64,000 nt of DNA from VRUE01 sp963707965 (lineage in GTDB: Bacteria > Actinomycetota > Thermoleophilia > Solirubrobacterales > 70-9): positions 744,001-808,000 of the forward strand of contig CAVPRR010000007.1 in assembly GCA_963707965.1 (NCBI GenBank), written 5' to 3'. Below the pieces are notes generated by a model that saw only the letters and a program-made list of their open reading frames with translations, ran no database searches and was not told where the DNA came from. Every line of letters starts with the position of its first letter. Within the stretch, counting starts at the first letter, position 1. Made by a program: the position numbers and the translations under genes. Below, one piece after another: positions 8,341 through 16,830 of the stretch.

Positions 8341-9228
8341 ATGGCGGCTGAGGCGGTCGTGGCAAGGAGGTCGGCGGGCCGCAGGCTCGCCGGCCTCTTC
8401 CACGGCCGCCCCCGCCTTCAAATTGGGTCGCTGCTGTCCCTCCCGGTGGCCTGGCTGGTCGTCGGCTATCTCGGCTCCCTCCTAGTTCTGCTCGTCGCCG
8501 CCTTCTGGTCTGTGAATGCAGTGAGCGGCGAACTCGTACAGAGCGTCAGCTTCGAAAACTTCGAAACCCTCATCAGCGACCCCGTCTACCGGACCATCGT
8601 CGGCCGCACGGTCTTGATCGCGGCGCTGGTCACCGTCACGGACGCGGTGCTCGCCTTCCCAATCGCGTTCTACATGGCCAAGATCGCCAGCCGCCGTGGA
8701 AAGGCGATCCTCGTAATCGCGGTCCTGGTCCCGCTCTGGTCCAGCTACCTCGCCAAGGTGCTCTCCTGGCGGACCATGTTGTCGGCCGGCGGCGCGATCA
8801 ACTGGGTGCTCGAACCGCTCGGGCTGAGCGGCCCCGGTTACGGCAACACCGCCGTCTGGCTGGTGATGAGCTACCTCTGGCTGCCGTACATGATCCTGCC
8901 GATCTACGCTGGCCTCGAGCGCATTCCCAACTCGCTGATCAGCGCCTCCGAGGATCTCGGCGCCGCCCCCTTCACCACCTTCCGCCGGGTGATCCTGCCA
9001 CTCGCCTTCCCGGCCGTTGTCGCCGGCTCGATCTTCACCTTCGCCCTGACCCTGGGCGACTACATCACGCCGCGGCTCATCTCCAACAACCAATTCATCG
9101 GCAACGTGATCTACAACAACATCTCCAACAACCTGCCCTTCGCCTCGGCGCTCGCGCTCGTCCCGATCGTCGTGATGATCGCCTACCTGCTGGTCGCCCG
9201 CCGCCTGGGCGCCTTCGAGCACATCTAG
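8341..9228 (+). CDS. potB: Polyamine-type ABC transporter permease, PotB-like
   Basis: This 295-residue inner-membrane permease has about six hydrophobic helices and the cytoplasmic EAA loop SASEDLGAAPFTTFRRVILP, which docks on the ATPase. Together with the next gene it should form the transmembrane channel of the importer encoded by 6133-10100. It begins 17 bp after potD with ATG; no strong Shine-Dalgarno is visible, so coupling to potD translation is plausible. Confidence 0.92.
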   Translation: MAAEAVVARRSAGRRLAGLFHGRPRLQIGSLLSLPVAWLVVGYLGSLLVLLVAAFWSVNAVSGELVQSVSFENFETLISDPVYRTIVGRTVLIAALVTVTDAVLAFPIAFYMAKIASRRGKAILVIAVLVPLWSSYLAKVLSWRTMLSAGGAINWVLEPLGLSGPGYGNTAVWLVMSYLWLPYMILPIYAGLERIPNSLISASEDLGAAPFTTFRRVILPLAFPAVVAGSIFTFALTLGDYITPRLISNNQFIGNVIYNNISNNLPFASALALVPIVVMIAYLLVARRLGAFEHI

Positions 9229-9236
9229 GGGTGCGG

Positions 9237-10100
9237 ATGCGACTCTCGAAGAGATCGGCAAACCTGCTCCGCCTCGCGGTGGGGGTCGGCCTCACCTTCA
9301 TCTACATCCCGCTGATCGTGTTGGGCATATACGCCTTCAACGCGAGCAACATCCTCGAGTGGCCGCCGCCGGGTCTGACCTTCGACTGGTTCCCGAAGGC
9401 GATCGAAGAAGAATTCGCCCGCGAAGCCTTCCTCACGTCGATCAAGGCGGGCATCGCCGCAACGGCGATCGCGATCGTGCTGGGCACGCTGGCCTCGCTG
9501 GCGGTCGCGCGGCACCGCTTCTTCGGCCGGGAGACGATCTCCTTCCTGGTCATCCTGCCGATCGCCCTGCCGGGAATCGTCACGGGGGTGGCGCTCAACA
9601 ACACCTTCACCCAGGTCTTTGGCCTCGATCTGACGCTCTTCACCGTGATCGTCGGTCACGCGACCTTCTGCATCGTCGTCATCTACAACAACGTCGTCGC
9701 CCGCATGCGACGCCTCTCGACCTCCCTCGAGGAGGCCTCGGCCGATCTCGGCGCCCATACCTGGCAGACCTTCCGCTTCATCACCCTGCCCAACCTCAGG
9801 AGCGCCCTCGGAGCCGGAGCCCTGCTTGCCTTTGGCCTCTCCTTCGACGAGATCATCGTCACCAATTTCACGATCGGTCCCGGCGAAGAAACGCTGCCGA
9901 TCTGGATCTTCCGCAATCTCTTCCGATCCCAGCAACTGCCGCTCGTCAACGCCGTCGCGGTGATCGTCGTGCTGATCTCGATCATCCCCGTCTACCTCGC
10001 CCACCGACTCACCCGCGAGGAAGGCGCCGCGGGAGGAGCTATCCGCGGCGGCCGCATCGAGGGCGGCGGCGTCGAGACCGAGGCGACCGCGGTTCCGTGA
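9237..10100 (+). CDS. potC: Polyamine-type ABC transporter permease, PotC-like
   Basis: This is the second permease of the importer, with about six membrane helices and an EAA loop (EASADLGAHTWQTFRFITLP). ATG 9237 was chosen because AGGGG (9227-9231) is 5 nt upstream; an in-frame GTG at 9231 is the alternative. The C-terminal 30 residues are Gly/Ala/Glu-rich and probably disordered. The gene ends the four-gene operon and faces the convergent carboxylase gene 60 bp away. Confidence 0.92.
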   Translation: MRLSKRSANLLRLAVGVGLTFIYIPLIVLGIYAFNASNILEWPPPGLTFDWFPKAIEEEFAREAFLTSIKAGIAATAIAIVLGTLASLAVARHRFFGRETISFLVILPIALPGIVTGVALNNTFTQVFGLDLTLFTVIVGHATFCIVVIYNNVVARMRRLSTSLEEASADLGAHTWQTFRFITLPNLRSALGAGALLAFGLSFDEIIVTNFTIGPGEETLPIWIFRNLFRSQQLPLVNAVAVIVVLISIIPVYLAHRLTREEGAAGGAIRGGRIEGGGVETEATAVP

Positions 10101-10160
10101 GCGCCGCAACCGAGTCCGACCGCCCTCGTGCGGGGTCAAAGCCCCCTGCGCAGGCCGGAG

Positions 10161-11729
10161 CTAAAGCGGGATGTTGCCGTGCTTGCGCTTCGGCTGGTCC
10201 ACCCGCTTGGAGTGGAGCATGCGAAGCGCCCTGATCAGCCTCGGGCGCGTTTCCCGCGGCTCGATCACGTCGTCGATGTAGCCGCGCTCGGCCGCCGAGT
10301 AGGGATTGGCGAAGTGGGCCTTGTAGTCGTCGATCAGCTTCTGGCGCCGCTCGTCGGGCGTCGGCGAGGAGGAGATGTCCTTGCGGTAGATGATGTTGAC
10401 CGCCCCCTCGGGACCCATCACCGCCACCTCGGCCGTCGGCCAGGCGACGTTGTAGTCGGCCAGCATGTGCTTTGAGTTCATCACGTCGTAGGCGCCGCCG
10501 TAGGCCTTGCGGGTGACCACCGTTAGCTTCGGCACCGTCGCCTCGGTGAAGGCGTAGAGGAGCTTGGCGCCGTGGCGAATGATGCCGTTCCACTCCTGGT
10601 CGGTACCGGGCAGGAAGCCGGGAACGTCGGTGAAGGTGACCAGCGGAATGTTGTAGGCGTCGCAGGTGCGAACGAAGCGCGCCGCCTTCTCGGAGGACTC
10701 GATGTCGAGCACGCCGGCGAGGTGGGCGGGCTGGTTGCCGACCACACCGACCGGAAAGCCGTCGAGACGCGAGAAGCCGCAGACGATGTTCTTCGCGAAG
10801 TGCTCGTGGACCTCGAAGAAGTCGCCGTCGTCGACGATGCGGGAGATCACCTCCCGCATGTCGTAGGGCTTGGAGGGATCGTCGGGGACGAGGGTGTCCA
10901 GCTCGGTGTCTTCGCGCTCGGGATCGTCGGAGGGCGCGAAGCGGGGCGGCGGCTCCAGGTTGTTGGAGGGTAGGAAGCTCATCAGGTAGCGGACGTCCTC
11001 GAGGCAGCTCTCCTCGTCCTCGGCGGCGAAATGGGCGACGCCCGACTTGGTGTTGTGGCTCATCGCGCCGCCGAGCTCCTCGAACTCGACCTCCTCCCCG
11101 GTCACGGTCTTGATCACTTCCGGGCCGGTGATGAACATGTGCGAGGTCTCCTTGACCATGAAGATGAAGTCGGTCATCGCCGGCGAGTAGACGGCGCCGC
11201 CGGCGCAGGGACCCATGATCAGGCTGATCTGGGGGATCACCCCCGAGCACTGGACGTTGCGCACGAAGACATCGCCGTAGGCGCCGAGCGAGACCACCCC
11301 CTCCTGGATGCGGGCGCCGCCTGAGTCGTTGATGCCGATCACCGGCGCCCCGACCTGGGCCGCGAGGTCCATCACCTTGCACATCTTCTCGGCCATCACC
11401 TCGCCAAGGCTGCCTCCGAAGACCGTGAAGTCCTGGGAGAAGACGAAGACCGTGCGGCCTTCGATCGTGCCGTAGCCGGTGACGACGGCGTCGCCCCAGG
11501 GACGGCGCTTCTGCATCTCGAAGTCGAAGGTGCGGTGACGGACGAAGGTATCGAGCTCCTCGAAGGAGCCGGGGTCGAGCAGCTTTTCGACTCGCTCGCG
11601 AGCGGTCATCTTGCCCTTCGCGTGCTGCTTGGAGACCGCCTCCTCGGAGGCCGAGTGGATCGCCGCCTCACGCAGCTCGCGCAGGTAGGCGAGCTTCTCC
11701 TCGTGGGTGATGGGGTTCTTCTCGCGCAT
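10161..11729 (-). CDS. pccB: Acyl-CoA (propionyl-CoA) carboxylase beta chain
   Basis: This is the carboxyltransferase subunit of a biotin-dependent acyl-CoA carboxylase, 522 residues, which moves the carboxyl group from biotin to propionyl- or acetyl-CoA. Conserved stretches include MTARERVEKLLDPGSFEELD, GINDSGGARIQEGV (acyl-CoA site), PGFLPGTDQEWNGIIRHGAK (biotin site) and AYGGAYDVMNSKHM, the last two typical of PccB/AccD5 enzymes. No alpha chain is next to it. With the mutase at 15050 and the epimerase at 60274 it outlines the methylmalonyl-CoA route, though an acetyl-CoA role cannot be excluded. Confidence 0.95.
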   Translation of the reverse strand: MREKNPITHEEKLAYLRELREAAIHSASEEAVSKQHAKGKMTARERVEKLLDPGSFEELDTFVRHRTFDFEMQKRRPWGDAVVTGYGTIEGRTVFVFSQDFTVFGGSLGEVMAEKMCKVMDLAAQVGAPVIGINDSGGARIQEGVVSLGAYGDVFVRNVQCSGVIPQISLIMGPCAGGAVYSPAMTDFIFMVKETSHMFITGPEVIKTVTGEEVEFEELGGAMSHNTKSGVAHFAAEDEESCLEDVRYLMSFLPSNNLEPPPRFAPSDDPEREDTELDTLVPDDPSKPYDMREVISRIVDDGDFFEVHEHFAKNIVCGFSRLDGFPVGVVGNQPAHLAGVLDIESSEKAARFVRTCDAYNIPLVTFTDVPGFLPGTDQEWNGIIRHGAKLLYAFTEATVPKLTVVTRKAYGGAYDVMNSKHMLADYNVAWPTAEVAVMGPEGAVNIIYRKDISSSPTPDERRQKLIDDYKAHFANPYSAAERGYIDDVIEPRETRPRLIRALRMLHSKRVDQPKRKHGNIPL

Positions 11730-11824
11730 CAGCAGTGGTGTCGCGTCAAGAGTGTCATGGCCGCCTGCTCAAGGGCGGCGCGGGATTCTATTTGCGCCCG
11801 CTGCCGCGTGTGCGCAGACGGTTG

Positions 11825-11848
11825 GAGGGCCCGCCTGAGCGGGCCCTC
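11825..11848. terminator. GC-rich hairpin, terminator-like
   Basis: A perfect 10-bp stem, GAGGGCCCGC (11825-11834) with GCGGGCCCTC (11839-11848) and a CTGA loop, lies 26 bp beyond the stop of the repeat-protein gene at 11874 on the minus strand. No T-run follows on either strand. Confidence 0.5.
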
Positions 11849-11873
11849 ATGAACCTCACGATCTGCGCCGCGC

Positions 11874-12599
11874 CTAGAGTTCCGCGCAGACCGCGACCGC
11901 CTCGACGCCCCATGCTTCGGCCTCGGCCGCCATCGGCATCGCGACCGCGTGCCAGCCGGTCCGCTTGCCGTTCACGTCCGGGGAGGTGGCGAAGGACTCG
12001 GTGACCGCGACCTTGGTGACTCCGGCCCCGGTGACCCGGGCGCCGCCGCCGATCGCCTCCTTGCCGGCCGGGCACTGCGCGGTGATGGACTTCGGAACGG
12101 CTTCCGCGTTTGCGACGGTCTGTTCAGAGACGTAGGAGACGTTCTTCACGAGCTGCCCGAACAGTCCGGCGGAGACCTTCTCGGCGGTCACCGATTCCTT
12201 GCCGAGCTTTCCGGTCGCGACCGCCTCGGCGGCGAGCTTCGCGCTGGTGACCGCATCGTTGGCGAGCTTCTCGTTCGTTACGGCGCCGTTCTTCAACTTC
12301 GCGCTGGTGACAACGCTGCCCCCGAGGTCAACGGATCGCACGCCTCCATCGGCGAGCTGCGTGGAGCCGACGTTGCCGGTGGCGATCTTGGTCGCAATCA
12401 CCGCTTCGTTGCCAAGCTTCGGCGTCGTCACCGCCCCATTGCGGAGCTTCTGAGTCGTCACCGCCCCCTTGGCGATGTTCTTCGTCTTGACGGAGTTCTT
12501 GCCGAGGGCCGCCGCATAGGCGACGCCGCTCAGGGCGACGAACAGCGCCAGGCACGAGAGGGCGTTGGCGACAGATAGATGCCTCTTCAGATGGTCCAC
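11874..12599 (-). CDS. Secreted protein with 'VTTxKLxNGAV' 10-residue repeats
   Basis: The 241-residue protein starts at GTG 12599 and has one N-terminal hydrophobic segment (residues 11-31) that reads as a signal or anchor. Residues about 35-140 are a run of near 10-residue repeats such as GAVTTQKLRN, GAVTTPKLGN and GAVTNEKLAN, which should stack as a beta-helix-like rod. The C-terminal 90 residues form a separate domain (ITAQCPAGKEAIGGGARVTG). Proteins of this type are numerous in Thermoleophilia; their role, probably at the surface, is not known. A TTGACC box at 12635-12640 could be its -35. Confidence 0.8.
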   Translation of the reverse strand: MDHLKRHLSVANALSCLALFVALSGVAYAAALGKNSVKTKNIAKGAVTTQKLRNGAVTTPKLGNEAVIATKIATGNVGSTQLADGGVRSVDLGGSVVTSAKLKNGAVTNEKLANDAVTSAKLAAEAVATGKLGKESVTAEKVSAGLFGQLVKNVSYVSEQTVANAEAVPKSITAQCPAGKEAIGGGARVTGAGVTKVAVTESFATSPDVNGKRTGWHAVAMPMAAEAEAWGVEAVAVCAEL

Positions 12600-12656
12600 G
12601 TGGGTGCTCGCTTTCAGCCCGACTTGGTGACCTGGGTCAAGTTGGGACGTTCGGCG

Positions 12657-12887
12657 TCAGGCGCTGCCGAACGGCTGCTTGTGTGGCTTCGCGAGATCAT
12701 CGAGAAAAAGTTCGAGATCGGCCACCGAAAGACCAGAGCCCTCGGCTGCCCGAACTTCGACACGGGTCCCGAAGCCCTTCTCAGCCATTGTGACCTCTAC
12801 CCCTTCGACCTCCTCCACCAACACGGCAAGCTCTGGCTCGGACTTCATCAGGGTCCGCGATACCTCGATCATGCGTCCGGGCTTCAA
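12657..12887 (-). CDS. Small acidic hypothetical protein
   Basis: A possible 76-residue protein, starting at TTG 12887 or at an in-frame ATG five codons later. It is acidic, with predicted strand-rich text (VEVTMAEKGFGTRVEVRA) and a C-terminal helix (LSVADLELFLDDLAKP). The third-codon-position GC is fairly high, which favours coding, but no Shine-Dalgarno is well placed and I recognise no family. It ends 58 bp before the start of the next minus-strand gene at 12599. Confidence 0.45.
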   Translation of the reverse strand: MKPGRMIEVSRTLMKSEPELAVLVEEVEGVEVTMAEKGFGTRVEVRAAEGSGLSVADLELFLDDLAKPHKQPFGSA

Positions 12888-12928
12888 CCGCCGCTCGCCC
12901 GTTCCTTCTCGATCAAGAAATCTTACGT

Positions 12929-12957
12929 TTGACAGCGCCCAGGGGGCCGGTTAGTTT
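12929..12957 (+). promoter_or_regulatory. Sigma-70-type promoter for the 13004 gene
   Basis: TTGACA (12929-12934) and TAGTTT (12952-12957) are separated by exactly 17 bp. The start codon of the secreted-protein gene is 47 bp beyond the -10, with GGGGGAG between them. Confidence 0.65.
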
Positions 12958-13003
12958 CGGCTGGCAGACGCGCCCGTGCGAGACCGAATAGGGGGAGAGT
13001 CCA

Positions 13004-13759
13004 ATGGCTGAGACTGTCAAGCGCCGCGTAGCGGCAGCGAGGCTCGCCGTCGCGTTCGTGGCGGCCGGAGCGATTGCCGGGGCGACTGCCTGGGCGCAGG
13101 CCGACCCACCCTCGCCCACCGCCAAGGCGAGTGCCTTTGATGCGTTCTTGAAAATCAAAAGCACGAATATCGTCAACGGGTCGCTGCTCTACCAGGACTT
13201 CCAGAAAGGCCAGATCCCGTCCCTCAAGATGTTCGACAAACTCGACCAGAGCTTCGTCAAATTCAAGAAGGCGAGCAATCACGACATCTCCGTGATCAAA
13301 GGCGAGCTCGGTGACGTCAACGGCGACATCAGCACGATCAAAGGCGAGCTCGGCTCCTACATCAAGATGAACGACGCCGACGCCCGCTATATCAAGATGA
13401 ACGACGCCATCATGGGCGACGGCTCGGTGTTCACGGCGACCAAAGCGTTCTCAGCGAACAGTCTCATCGGCCTGCTCAATGTTCCCAACCTGATCAGCGT
13501 TGACGCGCTCCCCGGCGGCGACGCGCTGCAGATCACCAACATCGGCGGCAACGACCTCACTTACTCCTCCTGCACAGCACCGGCCGGCGGGACCACCGGC
13601 GCAGAGACCCTGAAGCCCGGAGAGAGCGTCAGCTGCGCCACCGGCGAGCACACCGAGGCCATGCAGCTGATCGGCGGAGCCGGGGGCTCTGAGGTCGTGA
13701 CGCTGAACTTCACCAAAATCAGCGGTCAGGTCACGACCCAGATCCTGATCGGCCTGTAA
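13004..13759 (+). CDS. Secreted hypothetical protein with short helical repeats
   Basis: The 251-residue protein has a signal peptide ending near residue 32 (AWAQA). The middle region carries a repeated segment: ISVIKGELGDVNGD, ISTIKGELGSYIKMNDAD and YIKMNDAI, probably an alpha-helical rod. The C-terminal 110 residues look like a small beta-domain with two cysteines (SSCTAPAGG and VSCATGEH). I do not recognise a named family. A strong promoter (12929-12957) precedes it and GGGGGAG provides the ribosome site. prmA follows after 15 bp. Confidence 0.75.
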   Translation: MAETVKRRVAAARLAVAFVAAGAIAGATAWAQADPPSPTAKASAFDAFLKIKSTNIVNGSLLYQDFQKGQIPSLKMFDKLDQSFVKFKKASNHDISVIKGELGDVNGDISTIKGELGSYIKMNDADARYIKMNDAIMGDGSVFTATKAFSANSLIGLLNVPNLISVDALPGGDALQITNIGGNDLTYSSCTAPAGGTTGAETLKPGESVSCATGEHTEAMQLIGGAGGSEVVTLNFTKISGQVTTQILIGL

Positions 13760-13774
13760 CAGCGCCTTGGCGGC

Positions 13775-14590
13775 GTGCGCGAGATAAGCCTGCGGGTCGG
13801 CGCCGCCGACGTCGAGGACGTCCTCGACGCAGTCCTGCCGGTGCTGCCCGGAGGGCTCCATCTCGAGACCGACGGCGAGGCAGTCGCGCTGAAGATCCTC
13901 AAGTCCTCCGGGACACCGGCGGAGGAGGAGCTGCGTGCGCTCGCCGGCTCGCGGTTGCTGGACTCGAGCTCGGCCGAGGTCCCCGACGACTGGCGCGAGC
14001 GCCGCGTCAGCCGCTATCAGCCGCTGGTCGTCGGCGAGCGCTTCCTGATCCGCCCGGACTGGGCTCCGCGCGGCGCGGACGCGGACCTGTTGGAGATCGT
14101 CCTCGAGCAGAGCAGCGCCTTCGGCACCGGCGTGCACCCGACGACCCAGGCATGCCTGGCGATGTTGGCCGAGGTGGAGCCCGGTGGCTCCTTCTCCGAC
14201 TACGGCTGCGGCTCGGGCGTGCTCTCGATTGCGGCGGCACGGCTCGGCTGGGCGCCGATCGTCGCGGTCGACGTGAGTGAGGCCACGGTTGCCGCTGCGC
14301 GGCGCAACGCGGCGCGCAATGGCGTCGAAGTCGACGTGCGGCTGCTCGACCTCACGACCGAGACGCCGCCGCCCGCCGAGACGATCGTCGCCAACATCCC
14401 GCCCGAGATACACGCAGCCCTGACCGAGCGGCTGGAGCGCCCACCAGGGCTGGCGATCGTCTCCGGATTCCGGCCGGACGACATCGCCTTGGTCGCCGCG
14501 GCGTGGGGAGCCCACGGCCTGCAGCTCGCCGACGAGGTGCGCGCCAACGAGTGGTCGGTCCTGGTGATGCGTCGCGGAAGCTTGCGATGA
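13775..14590 (+). CDS. prmA: PrmA-like class I methyltransferase (ribosomal protein L11 type)
   Basis: A 271-residue SAM-dependent methyltransferase of the PrmA family, starting at GTG. The L11-methyltransferase signature AFGTGVHPTTQACL is present, followed by motif I DYGCGSGVLSIAAARLG and the acidic motif II VAVDVSE. The post-motif region reads IVANIPPEIHAAL, where PrmA proteins usually have NIL-A. PrmA trimethylates ribosomal protein L11; the shortened N-terminal domain leaves some doubt about the substrate. Its stop overlaps the next start (ATGA at 14587-14590), implying coupled translation. Confidence 0.85.
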   Translation: MREISLRVGAADVEDVLDAVLPVLPGGLHLETDGEAVALKILKSSGTPAEEELRALAGSRLLDSSSAEVPDDWRERRVSRYQPLVVGERFLIRPDWAPRGADADLLEIVLEQSSAFGTGVHPTTQACLAMLAEVEPGGSFSDYGCGSGVLSIAAARLGWAPIVAVDVSEATVAAARRNAARNGVEVDVRLLDLTTETPPPAETIVANIPPEIHAALTERLERPPGLAIVSGFRPDDIALVAAAWGAHGLQLADEVRANEWSVLVMRRGSLR

Positions 14591-15006
14591 GCGAACCTCC
14601 GGGACAGGTGAGGACCGAGATCCCGTCCACAGAGGAGGACGGCTCCGGGATGACCGCGATCTCGGCCGGCCGCGAGATCGAGCAGGGGGCGAGGTCGATG
14701 CTCGTCCTCGCCGAGGGCCTCTTCCGTCTCGACGTCACCCCCAATGACGACACGATCCAGACGATCCTCCGCAGTCTCACACCCGAGGCTCGGGCGGAGC
14801 TGCGCTTTACCCCGATCGGAGGCGGCACCGAGGCTTCGGGGGCTCCAGTCGGGTTCGAGCCCCCGTCGACCGGGCGGTTCGGAGGCGATGTCGTCCTGAT
14901 CTCCGAGGACGGGACGGAGCGGGTGGTGGCGAAGCTCCTCGTCGGCTCCGTTTGCCACCTCGAGCGCGGCGTGACCAGCTTCACCGCCCAGGCAACCCTC
15001 CTCTGA
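14587..15006 (+). CDS. Hypothetical protein coupled to prmA
   Basis: A 139-residue soluble protein whose ATG overlaps the prmA stop by four bases (ATGA). The N-terminal 30 residues are polar; the rest suggests an alternating strand/helix fold (MLVLAEGLFRLDVTPNDD and GGDVVLISEDGTERVVAKLL). No signal, membrane segment or recognised motif is seen. The overlap suggests a role tied to the methyltransferase, but nothing in the sequence says which. Confidence 0.75.
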   Translation: MSEPPGQVRTEIPSTEEDGSGMTAISAGREIEQGARSMLVLAEGLFRLDVTPNDDTIQTILRSLTPEARAELRFTPIGGGTEASGAPVGFEPPSTGRFGGDVVLISEDGTERVVAKLLVGSVCHLERGVTSFTAQATLL

Positions 15007-15049
15007 GATTTAGATACCGGTCGCGAAACCCGGGAGCTGCGAGGGGACG

Positions 15050-16696
15050 CTAGAAGAAGGCGCCGCCGCGGTACTCGCCGAAGACGTCGCGCATCGCGCC
15101 GCAGACCTCGCCAATCGAGGCACTGGCGGCGAGCGCGGAACGGGTCGGGTGCAGCAGGTTTCCCTCGCCGCGGGCCACGTCGCGCAGGGCCTCCAGCCGC
15201 TCGTCGACCGTGTCCTGATCGCGGCGCTCCTTGAACGCCTTGAGGCGGGCCAGCTGGCGCTCCTCGGCCTCGGGGTCGACCCGCAGGATGTCGACGTCGT
15301 CGACCTGGTCGGTGACGTACTTGTTGACGCCGACGACGATGTCCTGACCGCTCTTGTAGCGCTCGTGGTAGGAGAGCGCCGACTCCTCGATCTCGCGCTG
15401 CATGAACTCCAGTGCCTCGACCGAGCCGCCCAGCTCTTCGACCTTGCCCATCAGCTCCCAGGCGCGGCCCTCGATCTCGTCGGTCAGCGACTCGACGAAG
15501 TAGGAGCCGGCGAAGGGATCCACTGTGTCGGCGACCCCCGACTCGTGGGCAAGCACCTGCTGGGTGCGCAGCGCGATCCGCGCCGAGCGCTCGGTGGGCA
15601 GCGCCAGCGCCTCGTCGAATCCGTTCGTGTGCAGCGACTGGGTGCCGCCGGCGACGGCGGCGAAACCCTGCAGGGCAACGCGGATGATGTTGACCTCGGG
15701 CTGCTGGGCCTGCAGCGTCACGCCGCCGGTCTGCGTGTGGAAGCGGATCTTCATCGAGTTGGGGTCCTTGGCCCCAAACCGCTCCGCGACGATCTTCGCC
15801 CACATCCGCCGCACCGCTCGGAACTTGGCGACCTCCTGGAAGACGTTGTTGTGGCCGTTGAAGAAGAAGGCGAGCCGGGGCGCGAACTCGTCGATCGCGA
15901 GGCCTCGCTCCAGCGCCGCTTCGACGTAGGCGATCGCGTTGGAGAGCGTGAAGGCGACCTCCTGGACGGCCGAGCAGCCCTTCTCGCGGATGTGGTAGCC
16001 GGAGATCGAGATCGTGTTCCATTTCGGCACGTTCTCGCGGCAGTACTCGAAGATGTCGGTGGTCAGGCGCATGGTCGGCTCGGGCGGGTAGATGTAGTTG
16101 CCGCGCGCCATGTACTCCTTGAGGACGTCGTTTTGGACCGTGCCGCGCAGCTTCTCGGAGGGGACGCCCTGCTCCTCGCCGACCAGCTCGTAGAGCAGCA
16201 GCAGGATCGCCGCCGGAGCGTTGATCGTCATCGACGTGGAGACGCCGTCGAGGGGGATCTTCTCGAAGCAGATCCGCATGTCCTCGATCGTGTCGATCGG
16301 GACCCCGGTGCGGCCGACCTCGCCGTTGCAGAGCGGGTCGTCGGAGTCGCGGCCGAGCTGGGTCGGCAGGTCAAAGGCCATCGAGAGGCCGGTCGAGCCG
16401 TGCTCGATCAGGTAGCGGTAGCGCTCGTTGGTGTCTTCGGGCGTGGCGAAGCCGGCGTACTGGCGCATCGTCCAGAGCCGGTCGCGATACATCCCCTCGT
16501 GAATGCCGCGGGTGAAGGGAGGGTGCCCGGGCTCGCCCAGGCGCTCCTCGAGGCCGGGGGCGACGTCGTCGCAGGTGTAGAGGCGCTCGATCTCGATCCC
16601 GGAGTCTGTGAAGACCCGCTCGTCCTCGGCGCCGACCAGGGGGGCAATCGTGCGGGGGATCTCCCCAGCGCCGCCGTCTTCGCTCTCTCGCGACAT
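15050..16696 (-). CDS. mutA: Methylmalonyl-CoA mutase catalytic (alpha-type) chain
   Basis: A 548-residue methylmalonyl-CoA mutase family protein containing only the substrate-binding TIM-barrel part: RLWTMRQYAGFATPEDTNER, MAFDLPTQLGRDSDDP, ISGYHIREKG and FHTQTGGVTLQAQQPEVN. The cobalamin-binding domain is absent, so a separate small subunit must exist outside the window. The enzyme isomerises methylmalonyl-CoA to succinyl-CoA or a related branched acyl-CoA. The start is ambiguous: ATG 16696 has GGGAG touching it, while GTG 16768 has GGAG 3 nt upstream but would translate part of a tandem repeat (16710-16830). Confidence 0.92.
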   Translation of the reverse strand: MSRESEDGGAGEIPRTIAPLVGAEDERVFTDSGIEIERLYTCDDVAPGLEERLGEPGHPPFTRGIHEGMYRDRLWTMRQYAGFATPEDTNERYRYLIEHGSTGLSMAFDLPTQLGRDSDDPLCNGEVGRTGVPIDTIEDMRICFEKIPLDGVSTSMTINAPAAILLLLYELVGEEQGVPSEKLRGTVQNDVLKEYMARGNYIYPPEPTMRLTTDIFEYCRENVPKWNTISISGYHIREKGCSAVQEVAFTLSNAIAYVEAALERGLAIDEFAPRLAFFFNGHNNVFQEVAKFRAVRRMWAKIVAERFGAKDPNSMKIRFHTQTGGVTLQAQQPEVNIIRVALQGFAAVAGGTQSLHTNGFDEALALPTERSARIALRTQQVLAHESGVADTVDPFAGSYFVESLTDEIEGRAWELMGKVEELGGSVEALEFMQREIEESALSYHERYKSGQDIVVGVNKYVTDQVDDVDILRVDPEAEERQLARLKAFKERRDQDTVDERLEALRDVARGEGNLLHPTRSALAASASIGEVCGAMRDVFGEYRGGAFF

Positions 16697-16709
16697 CTCC
16701 CGCAGGATA

Positions 16710-16830
16710 TTGAGGCGCGCCGTTGCCGGGGGCTCAGTCCGTGTTGAGGCGCGCGTTGCCGGGGTCACCGGCTCCGTCGCTGTTGAGGCGCGGCCGGGGG
16801 CTAGTCGAGGCGCGGGCGCTCAGTCCGTGG
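16710..16830. repeat. Four degenerate tandem copies spanning the uxs stop and mutA leader
   Basis: Four imperfect copies beginning TTGAGGCGCG (third base variable) start at 16710, 16744, 16783 and 16805, with spacing of about 22-39 bp. The last copy contains the stop codon of the UDP-glucuronate decarboxylase gene (16820-16822). The first copy carries the same CTCAGTCCGTG string, so the gene end itself has been duplicated toward mutA. Confidence 0.75.
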
